A DNA stretch of 64,000 bases from Actinomycetota bacterium (GCA_018896525.1 JAHIMR010000048.1:1-64000); one strand, 5' to 3'. Counted from the stretch's first letter, positions 1 through 8,472 are shown. The notes: generated from the letters alone by a model not told the origin. Numbers and translations: made by a program.

Positions 1-1
1 C

Positions 2-904
2 CTCGCCATCACGTCAGGCGCCTACCTGTGCTTCTTCCCCATGCCTTTCCGCCGTAGAGCACGGATAACAGTAGAGAACCAGTCCCGCCTCCCGGTGCAC
101 ACGTTCTTCTACCAGGTCACCTACCTCAAGCTGGAGCGCGACATAGAAAAGGATATCCCCTATTTCCACTGCCTCTGGCACAGGGAGGTCATGGAAAGGA
201 AGGGCCCTCCTTTCACCGTGCTCAACACCCTGGGACGGGGTTACTACATGGGTTGTCACCTGGACATGCAGGGGAAGGGATACCCCTGGAGGCCCAACCC
301 GCTCCACATCGGGATGCCCGAGGGCTACGGCCTGGGGATGCTGGAGGGATGGGAGCGGATATGGTTAGACGGGTCGGAGGAGCCCTGCGTCCACGGGACC
401 GGGGGGGAGGACTACTTCAACGGGGCATGGTACTTCACCCGCGTGCCCTCGATCGCCCTCACCCACGGCGTCACCCAGCGCCGTTACGACACCCGGCGCG
501 TCTCCTGCTACCGCCTCCATGCCGAGATGCCGATCTACTTCAAGGAGGGCATCAGGATCACCATCGACCACGGGCTCAACAACCTCCTTCCCGCCGTCTA
601 CGATGGGACTACTTACTGGTACCAGGAGGAGCCGCACACTCCCTTTGACGACCTGCCCGACCCGCAGAGCAGGCGACCGGTGGGAACGGCGTTGAACCGC
701 CTCGTCATGGCGGCGCCCATCCTCTACGGGGCGACGGGGATCTACGCCATAAGAAAGCTTAGTGCCTCGTTCCATGAATACGGTGATGCACCGAGAGCGT
801 CGAAGCGCCGCTCAGGCAAGGCGCGCGACTCAGTGCCCCGTTCCATGGATACGGTTAAGCACCGAGAGCGTCGATGCGCCGCTCCGGCAAGGCGCGCGAC
901 CTAG
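2..904 (+). CDS. GH172/DUF2961-family glycoside hydrolase, 5' end outside window
   Basis: The reading frame is already open at base 2, so the N-terminus lies outside the window. The visible part matches the DUF2961 (GH172) family, whose characterised members act on fructose or arabinan-type glycosides: a GTGGEDYFNGAWYF segment about 130 residues in, which is the family's GTxDYFxGAW signature, then LTHGVTQRRYDTRRVSCYR and a TTYWYQEEPH strand near the end. Substrate cannot be deduced from sequence. The native C-terminus appears to end near base 760. The last 48 or so codons (761-904) are translated from a copy of the 164-bp palindromic element and read as arginine-rich nonsense, so the original stop was probably displaced by the insertion. 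Family assignment is fairly sure; function is inferred. Confidence 0.75.
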   Translation, partial: LAITSGAYLCFFPMPFRRRARITVENQSRLPVHTFFYQVTYLKLERDIEKDIPYFHCLWHREVMERKGPPFTVLNTLGRGYYMGCHLDMQGKGYPWRPNPLHIGMPEGYGLGMLEGWERIWLDGSEEPCVHGTGGEDYFNGAWYFTRVPSIALTHGVTQRRYDTRRVSCYRLHAEMPIYFKEGIRITIDHGLNNLLPAVYDGTTYWYQEEPHTPFDDLPDPQSRRPVGTALNRLVMAAPILYGATGIYAIRKLSASFHEYGDAPRASKRRSGKARDSVPRSMDTVKHRERRCAAPARRAT

Positions 905-1090
905 ACGTACTCCTGTAGTACGTCGAGGGAGCGGAACGCAGCCGGTGTGGATGCAGCGGCGTTCGAATGCCAGCGTATTCATGGAGCGGGGTACTTATAC
1001 GTACTCCTGTAGTACGTCGAGGGAGCGGAACGCAGCCGGAGTGGACGGGAGCGGCGTTCGAATGCCAGCGTATTCATGGAGCGGGGTACT
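761..1090 (+). repeat. 164-bp palindromic element, copy 1, interrupted by copy 2
   Basis: The left half (761-829) starts AGTGCCTCGTTCCATGAATA and ends in GCGCGCGAC. The right half resumes near 998 with ACGTACTCCTGTAGTACGTC and ends GGAGCGGGGTACT at 1090. A complete second copy lies between them. Joining the halves rebuilds a normal element. It supplies the last codons of the upstream glycosidase frame. Confidence 0.8.
832..995 (+). repeat. 164-bp palindromic element, copy 2, nested in copy 1
   Basis: This full-length copy has imperfect terminal inverted repeats, AGTGCCCCGTTCCATGGATA against CGTATTCATGGAGCGGGGTA. The centre is a perfect small hairpin, GACGTACT-CCTGT-AGTACGTC. No transposase is encoded, as in MITE-type elements. 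Its position inside another copy shows that the family has moved. Confidence 0.85.
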
Positions 1091-1246
1091 TAGGAGGCGA
1101 TCTTCGTCCCGCGGTTGAGCCCCGGTCAGCCCCGGCTATCGCCACTCTTAGTAGTAATCAGGTATGCTTATGACGCCGGTTATAGTCGTGACTTCCTGGA
1201 AAGAAGTTTGCCATGCAATGCAGCGCCTGCGGGAAAGGGCTGTGAG

Positions 1247-2674
1247 TTGAGGGTTCTTTTTATTCATTACGAAGACGACCACTACTCCCGCGAAAAACCC
1301 CTGGAGGGGTTCGAGAGGATGCAGTTCGGCATCTCCTACATCTCCTCGCTTCTGAAAAAGGAGGGTCACGAGACCAAACTGGCGGTGCCGACCCGCGAGT
1401 CCGACGACGTGGTGGAGGAGCACATCAGGGAGTTCGATCCCGGGTTGATCTGCTTCACCTCCGTCTACTCCGTTATCGATTACATCTCCGAGCTGGCCTC
1501 GCGCGTGAAGAGGCGCCATCCGGACCTCTTCCTGGTTATCGGCGGCGCCCAGGCCACGCTCAGGCCCGATGATTGCCTCGAGTCCGCGTTCGACGCCGTG
1601 TGCGTGGGTGAAGGCGAGTACGCTGTGCTTGAACTCGTGGAGCAACTCGAGAGCGGGCGGCAACCGGGAAAGATCCCGAACCTCTACATAAAGCATGGTA
1701 CGCAGATCGAGAGGAACGAACCCCGCCCCTTCATGGAGGATATCGACGGGCTGCCTTTCCCGGACCGCGAGATGTGGGTGCCCTGGCTCGCCAACCCGCT
1801 CTCCCGCCCCTCGATCCTCGCGGGCAGGGGCTGCCCCTTTCAGTGCACTTACTGTTGCAACCACGCCCTGGGGCGAATAGCCGATGGGAAGTACGTGCGC
1901 CTGCGCTCCCCCCGGAACATCGTCGACGAGATCCTGAGCATAAAGCGCGTGTTGCCTCTGATGGAGGAGGCGTACCTGGAGGTTGAGACCCTGGGAGCGA
2001 ACCGCGAGTGGGCCATGAGACTTTGCGGAAAGCTTGAGCAGATGAACGCTGAGTTCGAGGTGCCTGTGAGGTTCGGCGCCAACCTGAGGGTGACGCCCAA
2101 CACCGACTACGAGGAGCTCTTCTCCGCGCTCAAGGCAAGCAACTTCCGCTTTGTCAACATCGGCCTGGAGTCCGGGAGCGAGAGGATCAGGAGGGATGTC
2201 CTGGCAAGGAACTACTCCAACCAGGACATAGTAGACGCCGTGCGCACCGCCAGGAAGCACGGCCTCGAGGTAGGTATCTACAACCTCATCGGGATTCCCG
2301 GGGAGACCAGGAAAGATTTCCGCGAGACCATACGCCTCAACCGCATCTGCCAGCCTGACTGGTTCCTGCTGAGCGTGTTCTTCCCTTACCCCGGGACCAA
2401 GCTGCATGACACCTGCCAGGAACTCGGCCTGCTGGACGGATCCATCGACCCCGATTTGGAAAGGCGGAGACCGGTACTCAACCAGCCGGGATTCAGCAAG
2501 AGGCAGATCGGGCGCAGGTACACCTGGTCTCATTTTCTCTTCTATGCTGGCCACCAGCCGCTCAGGGGGATACTCGAGATGGTGTTTTTAACCAAGCTGC
2601 ATTCGAGCCCCAGGATGCTCTTGTTGCGGCGTGCGTTCACCAAGAGGTTCTCCCCGTACAAGCAGTTCGAATGA
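1247..2674 (+). CDS. B12-binding-domain radical SAM protein
   Basis: The N-terminal ~150 residues (LRVLFIHYEDD... GLICFTSVYSVIDYISELA... LVIGGAQATL) form a Rossmann-like cobalamin-binding domain typical of B12-dependent radical SAM enzymes. The radical SAM domain follows, with the cluster motif GRGCPFQCTYC about 195 residues in and the downstream VNIGLESGSERIRRDVL and GIYNLIGIPGET motifs. Such enzymes methylate or rearrange unactivated carbons, but the substrate is unknown. I place the start at the TTG at 1247 because homology begins there and GGGAAAGGG sits upstream. An in-frame ATG at 1115 would add 44 residues of no recognisable origin. The gene stands alone between the repeat element and a convergent aldo-keto reductase. 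Confidence 0.8.
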   Translation: MRVLFIHYEDDHYSREKPLEGFERMQFGISYISSLLKKEGHETKLAVPTRESDDVVEEHIREFDPGLICFTSVYSVIDYISELASRVKRRHPDLFLVIGGAQATLRPDDCLESAFDAVCVGEGEYAVLELVEQLESGRQPGKIPNLYIKHGTQIERNEPRPFMEDIDGLPFPDREMWVPWLANPLSRPSILAGRGCPFQCTYCCNHALGRIADGKYVRLRSPRNIVDEILSIKRVLPLMEEAYLEVETLGANREWAMRLCGKLEQMNAEFEVPVRFGANLRVTPNTDYEELFSALKASNFRFVNIGLESGSERIRRDVLARNYSNQDIVDAVRTARKHGLEVGIYNLIGIPGETRKDFRETIRLNRICQPDWFLLSVFFPYPGTKLHDTCQELGLLDGSIDPDLERRRPVLNQPGFSKRQIGRRYTWSHFLFYAGHQPLRGILEMVFLTKLHSSPRMLLLRRAFTKRFSPYKQFE

Positions 2675-2740
2675 CCCCACGTGCCCGCGGGGTCACACTG
2701 ATAACCTGCCTTGCCTCACGGAACGCGAGTACACGGCGTA

Positions 2741-2807
2741 AAACGCAAGATGGTACCCGGTACAAACGCAAGAAACGCAAGATCGTACCCGGTACAAACG
2801 CAAGATC
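2741..2807. repeat. Short palindrome repeats with ACGCAAGA tag (GTACCCGGTAC core)
   Basis: Two direct copies of a unit contain the inverted repeat GTACCCGGTAC. Each copy is bracketed by AAACGCAAGA. The array lies between convergent genes. A closely related single unit lies at 59649-59685, and the same ACGCAAG tag flanks different cores near 50.2 kb. Confidence 0.7.
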
Positions 2808-2821
2808 GGCTGTTGCCAGCG

Positions 2822-4054
2822 CTAGGTGCGGCGGCTCCTGAACCGGCCCTGCAACCGCTGGAAGGACATGAACCTCCTGGCAAACCATACCATTGCCGTC
2901 AGCCCCGGCCCCTCGAACTCCGATGCGACATCCTGCAGGAGGTCAGGGATGGGCAGTTCCTGGGGGCATTTCTCCAGGCACTTCCCGCACCGGGTGCAGA
3001 GGGACGCGTAAGACACCTTCCCCTGGCCCATGACATCGGTTACCCTCGCCAGGTAGAGCCGCCTGGCGCTGGAGCGGGACTCGCCAAACAGGTGAATGTT
3101 GTTGTAGGCCTCGAAACAGAACGGGATATCCACCCCTGACGGACAGGGCATGCAGTACCCGCAGCCGGTGCACCCGGCCTTCATGAGTCTCCTGTACGCG
3201 TCGGCGACCCTGCTCACCAGCTCGAGTTCCTCTTCTGCGAGCGACTCCGGATATGCCCCGTCGGCTATCCGCAGGTTCTCCTCGATATGCTCCTCATCGT
3301 TCATGCCTGAAAGCACGACGGTGACATCGGGGTGGTTCCACACCCAGCGAAGCGCCCACTCGGCCGGCGTTCTCCTGACATCCGCCTCGTCCCAGATGGC
3401 CCGGACCTCCGGTGGGACCTTCCTGGCCAGGTTCCCGCCCCGCAGCGGCTCCATGACTATGACTCCGAGCCCCTTACCCGCGGCGTACTCGAGCCCTTCC
3501 CTTCCGGCCTGGTGATGCTCGTCGAGGAAGTTATACTGTATCTGGCAGAACTCCCAGTCGTAATCATCGACGATATCCCTGAACTCGTCCTTCTTTCCGT
3601 GAAAGGAGAACCCCGCGTGTAATACCCGGCCGTCACATTTGGCTTTATCCAGGAACTCCAGCACGCCGAGGCGTTTCATCTTCTCCCAGATACTGTCATT
3701 GAGTCCGTGGACGAGGTAGTAGTCGATGTGGTCAGTCTCGAGCTTGCCGAGCTGAGCAGCCAGAATGCGGTCCATGTCCTCCCGCGTCTTGACGGACCAC
3801 GGCGGCAGCTTGGTGGCGAGCTTGACCCGCTCACGGAACCCGCCTGCCAGGGCGCGCCCCAGGAATGGCTCGCTGGCCCCCATGTGGTAGGGGAATGCGG
3901 TGTCCAGGTAGTTCACTCCCAGGTCGATGGCCGAACGGACCTGCCTGGTGGCCCGCTCCTCGTCGATCCTTCCCCTCCTCTCGGGGAACCGCATGCACCC
4001 ATACCCCAGTATGGAGAGGTCGTCCCCCGTGCTTCTCATCGACCTGTACAACAT
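2822..4054 (-). CDS. Aldo/keto reductase with C-terminal [4Fe-4S] ferredoxin domain
   Basis: This is a cytoplasmic oxidoreductase. The N-terminal ~280 residues are a TIM-barrel aldo/keto reductase: LGYGCMRFP at the start, the NYLDTAFPYHMGASE segment with catalytic Asp and Tyr, KLATKLPP with Lys, and YYLVHG with His. The C-terminus adds an iron-sulfur region with CTGCGYCMPC near residue 300 and CTRCGKCLEKCP near residue 365. This fused form is common in anaerobes and probably couples aldehyde or carbonyl reduction to ferredoxin-like electron transfer; the substrate is unknown. I chose the ATG at 4054, which has GAGGAAGG just upstream. A longer frame to 4090 exists. It is convergent with the radical SAM gene. 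Confidence 0.85.
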   Translation of the reverse strand: MLYRSMRSTGDDLSILGYGCMRFPERRGRIDEERATRQVRSAIDLGVNYLDTAFPYHMGASEPFLGRALAGGFRERVKLATKLPPWSVKTREDMDRILAAQLGKLETDHIDYYLVHGLNDSIWEKMKRLGVLEFLDKAKCDGRVLHAGFSFHGKKDEFRDIVDDYDWEFCQIQYNFLDEHHQAGREGLEYAAGKGLGVIVMEPLRGGNLARKVPPEVRAIWDEADVRRTPAEWALRWVWNHPDVTVVLSGMNDEEHIEENLRIADGAYPESLAEEELELVSRVADAYRRLMKAGCTGCGYCMPCPSGVDIPFCFEAYNNIHLFGESRSSARRLYLARVTDVMGQGKVSYASLCTRCGKCLEKCPQELPIPDLLQDVASEFEGPGLTAMVWFARRFMSFQRLQGRFRSRRT

Positions 4055-4471
4055 CTTCTGCCTTCCTCTCGGCATCCGGTGTTTTCTCATTCTATCGGAA
4101 AACGGGGAACGGTCACGATGGGTAAACTGCCTGTTGAATAACAGAGACTTAACGCTGCGTTCACCCCCTTTTGACGGTGCCCCTCAAGGTTTTGTGGGGT
4201 TGCACGGGATGCTTCAGTCGCGGTCCGGGATGACGCACTGGTGACAGGTACCAATGGCGCAAAATGACGCACTGGTGACAGGTACCAATGGCGCAAAATG
4301 ACGCACTGGTGACAGGTACCAGTGGCGCATTTCACCGTGCGACTCCACTGCTGATTGTCTCTCCCGAGCCGATTAGATCACCGGGCAAACGGTTGCCAGT
4401 GCGATGAGCGAGGCAGCCGTGGTGATATGATTGGGTCGCTGAAAGGACATACCGCGTTTCGGGGTGATGCT
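4055..4471. other. Divergent intergenic region with a 34-bp tandem repeat array
   Basis: This stretch separates the aldo/keto reductase (minus) from the lipoprotein hydrolase (plus). It holds three tandem hairpin repeats (4230-4331) and no convincing gene. Promoters for both flanking genes must lie here but I could not identify them. Confidence 0.6.
4230..4331. repeat. 34-bp tandem repeat, three units (ACTGGTGACAGGTACCARTG core)
   Basis: Units start at 4230, 4264 and 4298, an exact 34-bp period with almost no divergence. Each unit carries an imperfect palindrome around CTGGTGACAGGTACCAG flanked by ATGACGCA and GGCGCA. A sister array of the same period lies at 37984-38090. There are no unique spacers, so it is not CRISPR. 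Confidence 0.85.
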
Positions 4472-5833
4472 GTGAACAAGCGAGTGGTTTCCTCTCTGGT
4501 ACTGCCTATCTTCCTGTTGGGCCTCCTGGCCGGTTGCGGCTGCTCCGGGGAGGCGTCGAAGACAGATGACCTGACCGCCAGGGCGAAGGAACTGGTGGAA
4601 TCGCTGGCGGCGGGTGACTTCTCGACCCCGGTCGAGAGCTTTGATGACACCATGAAGGGCGCGCTCCCGGCCGACAAGCTCGAGGAGGCCTGGGAATCCC
4701 TGGTGGCGGCCGCCGGCCCGTTCGAGAAGCAGGCGGGGACCCGGACGGATACGGTCGGCCGTTACGACGTCGTCTATGTGACATGCGAGTTCGAGAAATC
4801 ATCTTTCGACCTGAAGGTCGTGTTCAACGACCAGAAGGAGATCTCTGGCCTGTTCTTCGTCCCCTCCCAGGGCTCCGCCGAGTACGAGGCCCCTTCGTAC
4901 GTGGACCCTGACAGCTTTACCGAAAAAGAGGTTACAGTTGGAGCAGGCGAGTGGGCGCTTCCCGGGACGCTTACCGTTCCCGAAGGAGACGGTCCTTTTC
5001 CGGCCGTGGTGCTGGTCCACGGCTCCGGGCCGAACGACCGCGACGAGACGATAGGCCCCAGCAAGCCGTTCCGCGACCTGGCGTGGGGGCTGGCCACGCG
5101 GGGGATAGCGGTACTTCGCTACGAGAAAAGGACACTGGAGCACCAGGTGAAGTTGGCGGAGGAGTACAGCGGCCTCACCATCAACGAGGAGACCATTGAC
5201 GATGCCCTGGCCGCGGCGTCGCTGCTGCGCGACACCGAAGGGATAGACGCTGGCAGCGTCTTCATGCTGGGGCACAGTCTTGGCGGCACGGTCATTCCCA
5301 GGATAGCGGCCCTCGATCCTGGCATCAAAGGGTTAATTATCCTGGCCGGCGCGGCCAGGCCGCTGGAGGATCTGCTTCTCGAGCAGACGTCTTACATCAT
5401 CTCCCTGGACGGGACGGTCTCCGAGGATGAGAAAGCGCAACTCGAGCAGCTGGAGGCGCAGGTAGCGAAGGTCAAGGACCCAAACCTTTCTGAGAGCACT
5501 CCGGCGGCGGAGCTTCCGCCGGGAATCCCCGCCGAGTACTGGCTCGACCTGCGGGGTTACGACCCTCCGGAGGTTGCGAAGAGTATCGACAGGCCGGTGT
5601 TGATACTCCAGGGCGAAAGAGATTACCAGGTAACTATGGCGGATTACGGACGCTGGGAGGAGGCGCTCGCGTCCCGGAACAACGTAACCCTTATAACGTA
5701 CCCGGACCTCAACCATCTCTTCATTGAAGGGGAGGGAAAGAGCACCCCCTCCGAGTACGAAACGGCCGGCCACGTCTCCGAGGCGGTCATCGACGATATC
5801 GCCGGGTTCGTCAAGGGCCCCCGTTCCCCTTGA
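4472..5833 (+). CDS. Secreted lipoprotein alpha/beta hydrolase with DUF3887-like N-terminal domain
   Basis: The protein begins with a lipoprotein signal peptide, with hydrophobic SSLVLPIFLLGLLAGC and lipobox LLAGC. It is therefore probably anchored outside the membrane. Residues ~35-130 resemble the DUF3887 domain often found ahead of serine hydrolases. The hydrolase follows: VVLVHGSGPNDRD oxyanion region, nucleophile elbow GHSLGG, acid in ILQGERDYQV, and histidine in PDLNHLF. It is probably an esterase or peptidase-like hydrolase of unknown substrate. I use the GTG at 4472 because it places the signal peptide at the very N-terminus. In-frame ATG codons at 4355 and 4427 would bury it. Confidence 0.8.
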   Translation: MNKRVVSSLVLPIFLLGLLAGCGCSGEASKTDDLTARAKELVESLAAGDFSTPVESFDDTMKGALPADKLEEAWESLVAAAGPFEKQAGTRTDTVGRYDVVYVTCEFEKSSFDLKVVFNDQKEISGLFFVPSQGSAEYEAPSYVDPDSFTEKEVTVGAGEWALPGTLTVPEGDGPFPAVVLVHGSGPNDRDETIGPSKPFRDLAWGLATRGIAVLRYEKRTLEHQVKLAEEYSGLTINEETIDDALAAASLLRDTEGIDAGSVFMLGHSLGGTVIPRIAALDPGIKGLIILAGAARPLEDLLLEQTSYIISLDGTVSEDEKAQLEQLEAQVAKVKDPNLSESTPAAELPPGIPAEYWLDLRGYDPPEVAKSIDRPVLILQGERDYQVTMADYGRWEEALASRNNVTLITYPDLNHLFIEGEGKSTPSEYETAGHVSEAVIDDIAGFVKGPRSP

Positions 5834-5889
5834 GGACGGACTTCAGGGCACATCCGGGACCGGGTTCTCAGGGCCACTTCGCACAGGCC

Positions 5890-5952
5890 GTAGCGCCGGC
5901 ATCTTTCCGGCAACCCTGTCCGCCTGATGCCGCCTGGAAGGCTGCGCTACAA
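5890..5952. repeat. GCGCTA-ended extragenic repeat, copy 1
   Basis: The element begins GTAGCGCCGGCATCTTTCCG, contains GCCGCCTGGAAGGC and ends GCGCTACAA. A close relative lies at 45902-45962. The ends are inverted (TAGCGCC against GGCTGCGCTA), so it can fold. Its function is unknown. Confidence 0.6.
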
Positions 5953-5962
5953 GGGAATCGGA

Positions 5963-5980
5963 CCGCGCCTGAAGGCGCGG
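5963..5980. terminator. Hairpin between convergent genes
   Basis: A perfect 7-bp stem, CCGCGCC-TGAA-GGCGCGG, lies between the hydrolase (plus) and the ABC permease (minus). There is no T-run on either side, so it is only a candidate terminator. Confidence 0.4.
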
Positions 5981-6002
5981 CTCAAACGGTGGGTTGAAGC
6001 GG

Positions 6003-6806
6003 CTAAGAGGCGATGTCCTTTCGCTGGAAGAAGTAGATGGACGCCGCGAAGCAGGCGGCGCCGATGCCCAGCAGCACTAGCACATCGCCAACCGGTACCG
6101 AGCCGCTGTCCAGCACCTTCAAAGGATTATAGTAATGGAAGATGGTGAAGTAGCCGAGCTTCTCGAGTGACTGGGAAGAGGTGGCGGCGAAGTTCATCAT
6201 GTAGAAGCCGAGCGTTACACCCACCGAGGCCATCACCACCCACCTGGGCCGGTAGAGCGCGGTTGAGAACAGTATCGAGTACCCGGCAATAGCTACGAAA
6301 AGCGCTATCGCGACCGGTGCATAGGCGAGGAAACCCGCATGCGATACGTCGATACCGAACGCGGCCCCGAACGCGAACACCGACAGGACCGTTGCCAGGA
6401 CTATGCCGACGATGCCGGCCAGAAGAACAGCCCCCTTGCTGGTCAGCATCTTCCACCTCTGGATCGGCTGGGCCAGAAGGAGTTCCAGCGTCCCGTCGCG
6501 CAGCTCTCCGGCCACCATGTAGCGGGCGAACGAGAAGACGAACGCCCCGACGATTATCACGAACATAAGGCCAAGGAGCTCCATTGCCATGAAGTTATTG
6601 AAAGAGGTGATATCGATGCTCTCAACCCCGAAGAAGCGGGACATCGACTCGGGGTAATTCTCAAGCATCTCCTTTACACCCGTCATCTTCTGAAAGCTCG
6701 GGAACATCGCGGTCAGCATCAGGACATAAGCCGCCAGCGCGCCGGCATAGATCGCGGTACCCCTCCAGCGGTCGCTTATCGTCTTGCGCACCAGGTTCCA
6801 GTTCAC
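6003..6806 (-). CDS. ABC-2 type transporter permease
   Basis: This 267-residue membrane protein has about six hydrophobic segments, including YAGALAAYVLMLTAMF near the N-terminus and VLVLLGIGAACFAASIYFF near the end. The FSFARYMVAGELRDGTLELL segment is typical of ABC-2 permeases, the membrane half of exporters for drugs, lipids or peptides. Its GTG start overlaps the stop of the ATPase gene by 4 bases (GTGA), so the two are translationally coupled. The upstream TetR gene on the same strand suggests that the exporter responds to a small-molecule ligand. Cargo cannot be predicted. Confidence 0.85.
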   Translation of the reverse strand: MNWNLVRKTISDRWRGTAIYAGALAAYVLMLTAMFPSFQKMTGVKEMLENYPESMSRFFGVESIDITSFNNFMAMELLGLMFVIIVGAFVFSFARYMVAGELRDGTLELLLAQPIQRWKMLTSKGAVLLAGIVGIVLATVLSVFAFGAAFGIDVSHAGFLAYAPVAIALFVAIAGYSILFSTALYRPRWVVMASVGVTLGFYMMNFAATSSQSLEKLGYFTIFHYYNPLKVLDSGSVPVGDVLVLLGIGAACFAASIYFFQRKDIAS

Positions 6807-7708
6807 GAGCCATCACCTCCTTTGCCCCTTCCGTAGAACTCCAGGAACACGTCCTCCAGGCTGGCGTGGCTGACGCTGAAGTCGGCGACCTTGTACCTAG
6901 CGACCATCTTGATAAGCGGGTCGATCTCCCCCTTCAGCTTCAACTGCACCCTGTTGCCCGCCCGCTCCAGGTCGGTCACCCCGGGGAGTTCACCGAGGTC
7001 CTCCGGAACCCCGCCGGAGAAGATTATCTCCACGTTCCTGAGCCGCTTGTTCCTCAGGTCCTCTATCCTCTCGGTCCCCGCCAGGTGGCCTTCCCGTATG
7101 ACGCCCACCCGGTCACATATCTTCTCGACCTCGGGAAGGTTGTGGGAGGAAAAGAGCACCGTGGAGCCGTCCTCGCGGTACTCGTTCAGTATCTCATAGA
7201 CAGTCTGCTGGACCAGGGGGTCGAGGCCGCTGGTGGGCTCATCCATCAGGAGAAGGGGCGGCTTCTTCATAAGCGCCAGGATGAGCGCCAGCTTCTGCTT
7301 CATACCCCGCGAGAAACCGCTGACCTTGCGGTCCAGTTCCAGCCCCAGGCGCTCCGCCAGCCGGAGGCCCTCCTTCTCTCCGTGGTCGTTGAACCCGGCG
7401 ATGAACCGGATGTGGCCCTCGCCGGTCATGCTCTCGTATAGCGGCGCGTCACCGGGGAGGTAGCCGACCTCCGCGTTCACCGCCACGCTGTCCTTCCAGG
7501 CGTCCAGACCGAGTACGGTAGCGGTCCCACCGTCGGGCCGCAGCATTCCCATCAGGAGCCGCAGGGTCGTGGTCTTCCCGGCGCCGTTGGGCCCCAGGTA
7601 GCCGAACAGTTCGCCCTCGAACACCTCAAGGGCCAGTTTCTCCACCCCCACGACCTTGCCGTAATGCTTGGTCAGCGACTCGGTGATGATTACCTTTTTA
7701 TCCATCAC
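6803..7708 (-). CDS. ABC transporter ATP-binding protein
   Basis: This is the ATPase partner of the ABC-2 permease that follows it. Walker A is LGPNGAGKTT near residue 38. The signature is degenerate (VSGFSRGMKQK). Walker B is LLLMDEPTSGLDP, followed by the D-loop and the switch histidine in LFSSHNLPEVEKICD. The C-terminal ~80 residues form the extra domain seen in drug-exporter ATPases of the CcmA/NatA type. Starts with ATGATGGATAAAAAG preceded by a GGAGG-like site. It lies 74 bp downstream of the TetR gene and probably shares its transcript. Confidence 0.9.
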   Translation of the reverse strand: MMDKKVIITESLTKHYGKVVGVEKLALEVFEGELFGYLGPNGAGKTTTLRLLMGMLRPDGGTATVLGLDAWKDSVAVNAEVGYLPGDAPLYESMTGEGHIRFIAGFNDHGEKEGLRLAERLGLELDRKVSGFSRGMKQKLALILALMKKPPLLLMDEPTSGLDPLVQQTVYEILNEYREDGSTVLFSSHNLPEVEKICDRVGVIREGHLAGTERIEDLRNKRLRNVEIIFSGGVPEDLGELPGVTDLERAGNRVQLKLKGEIDPLIKMVARYKVADFSVSHASLEDVFLEFYGRGKGGDGS

Positions 7709-7782
7709 CCCTCCTCAAATACCGTGACCCGTTCATCTCGCGCCCCCTCAGGAAATCGGCAAGTTGCAGTTTGCGCGCGTAG

Positions 7783-8472
7783 TCATCCATCGCGGGCGCC
7801 CCCGATCGTACGGGACAACGACTCGATGAATTCCGTTTCCACGGTTCCCATAGAGCCCTTCGGGGCCCCCAGCATTCTCTCGACAGTATCGAAGTACAGG
7901 TTGGCGCGGCGCTGAATCAATGCCGCCTTCTCGGGGTGTTCCTGGATCTCAAACAGTGTTTTCATGTTCATCTCGCCCAGCACGTTGCCGACCGCCATAA
8001 CCAACTCGGCGGCCTCTTCCGGGAACTCTGTGTCGAAAACGCCTTCGGAGACGCCCTGTGCGATTATGTCAGTGAGAACGGGGAACGTTGTCGCCGCGGT
8101 CTTGGTGTTTATCTTGTGCCGGAGCACGATGTTCTCGTCACGGTACATTACCCTGGCAACGTCCACGACCGCCCCCATGTTGGCCATCTTCCACTCCCTG
8201 AAAGCGTCCATGAACCGGTTCAGCTTCTCCAGGGCCGGGAGCCTCTCGTCCTCGACAATGGGCCGGATGCCGTCCATTACCTCCGTGGTCTTGCGCTCCA
8301 CCGCCGCGTCAAGGATTTCCTCCTTGGAGGAAAAGTAGTGGTAGAAGGTCCCCTTTGCCACCCCCACCCTGTCGATGATTGCGTTGACGGTGGTGCCTTC
8401 GTATCCCTTCTCTGAGAAAAGTTCCCAGGCGGCGTCTGCCAGCTCCGCCTTTCTCTCCCCGTGCTCCTTCAT
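7783..8472 (-). CDS. TetR/AcrR-family transcriptional repressor
   Basis: The N-terminal helix-turn-helix is textbook TetR: ELADAAWELFSEKGYEGTTV, then IIDRVGVAKGTFYHYFSSKE. The remaining ~150 residues form the variable ligand-binding and dimer domain. It sits upstream of and in line with the ABC exporter and downstream of a perfect 30-bp palindrome, so it probably represses itself and the exporter until a ligand binds. I chose the ATG at 8472; TTG at 8484 with AAGGGAG upstream is an alternative. The longest frame starts at 8571 but would place the operator inside the coding sequence, which argues against it. Confidence 0.85.
   Translation of the reverse strand: MKEHGERKAELADAAWELFSEKGYEGTTVNAIIDRVGVAKGTFYHYFSSKEEILDAAVERKTTEVMDGIRPIVEDERLPALEKLNRFMDAFREWKMANMGAVVDVARVMYRDENIVLRHKINTKTAATTFPVLTDIIAQGVSEGVFDTEFPEEAAELVMAVGNVLGEMNMKTLFEIQEHPEKAALIQRRANLYFDTVERMLGAPKGSMGTVETEFIESLSRTIGGARDG

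Noticed and set aside
1148-2554. Long open frame on the minus strand opposite the B12-radical SAM gene (468 codons)
   Set aside because: It is antisense to a gene with clear motifs, its translation has no recognisable domain, and it results from GC-rich codon bias. Similar antisense frames over purL, AOR, the P-type ATPase and the surface genes were dropped for the same reason.
4230-4331. Possible CRISPR array
   Set aside because: The repeats are directly joined with a 34-bp period and no unique spacers; the same applies to 37984-38090. No cas genes are present.
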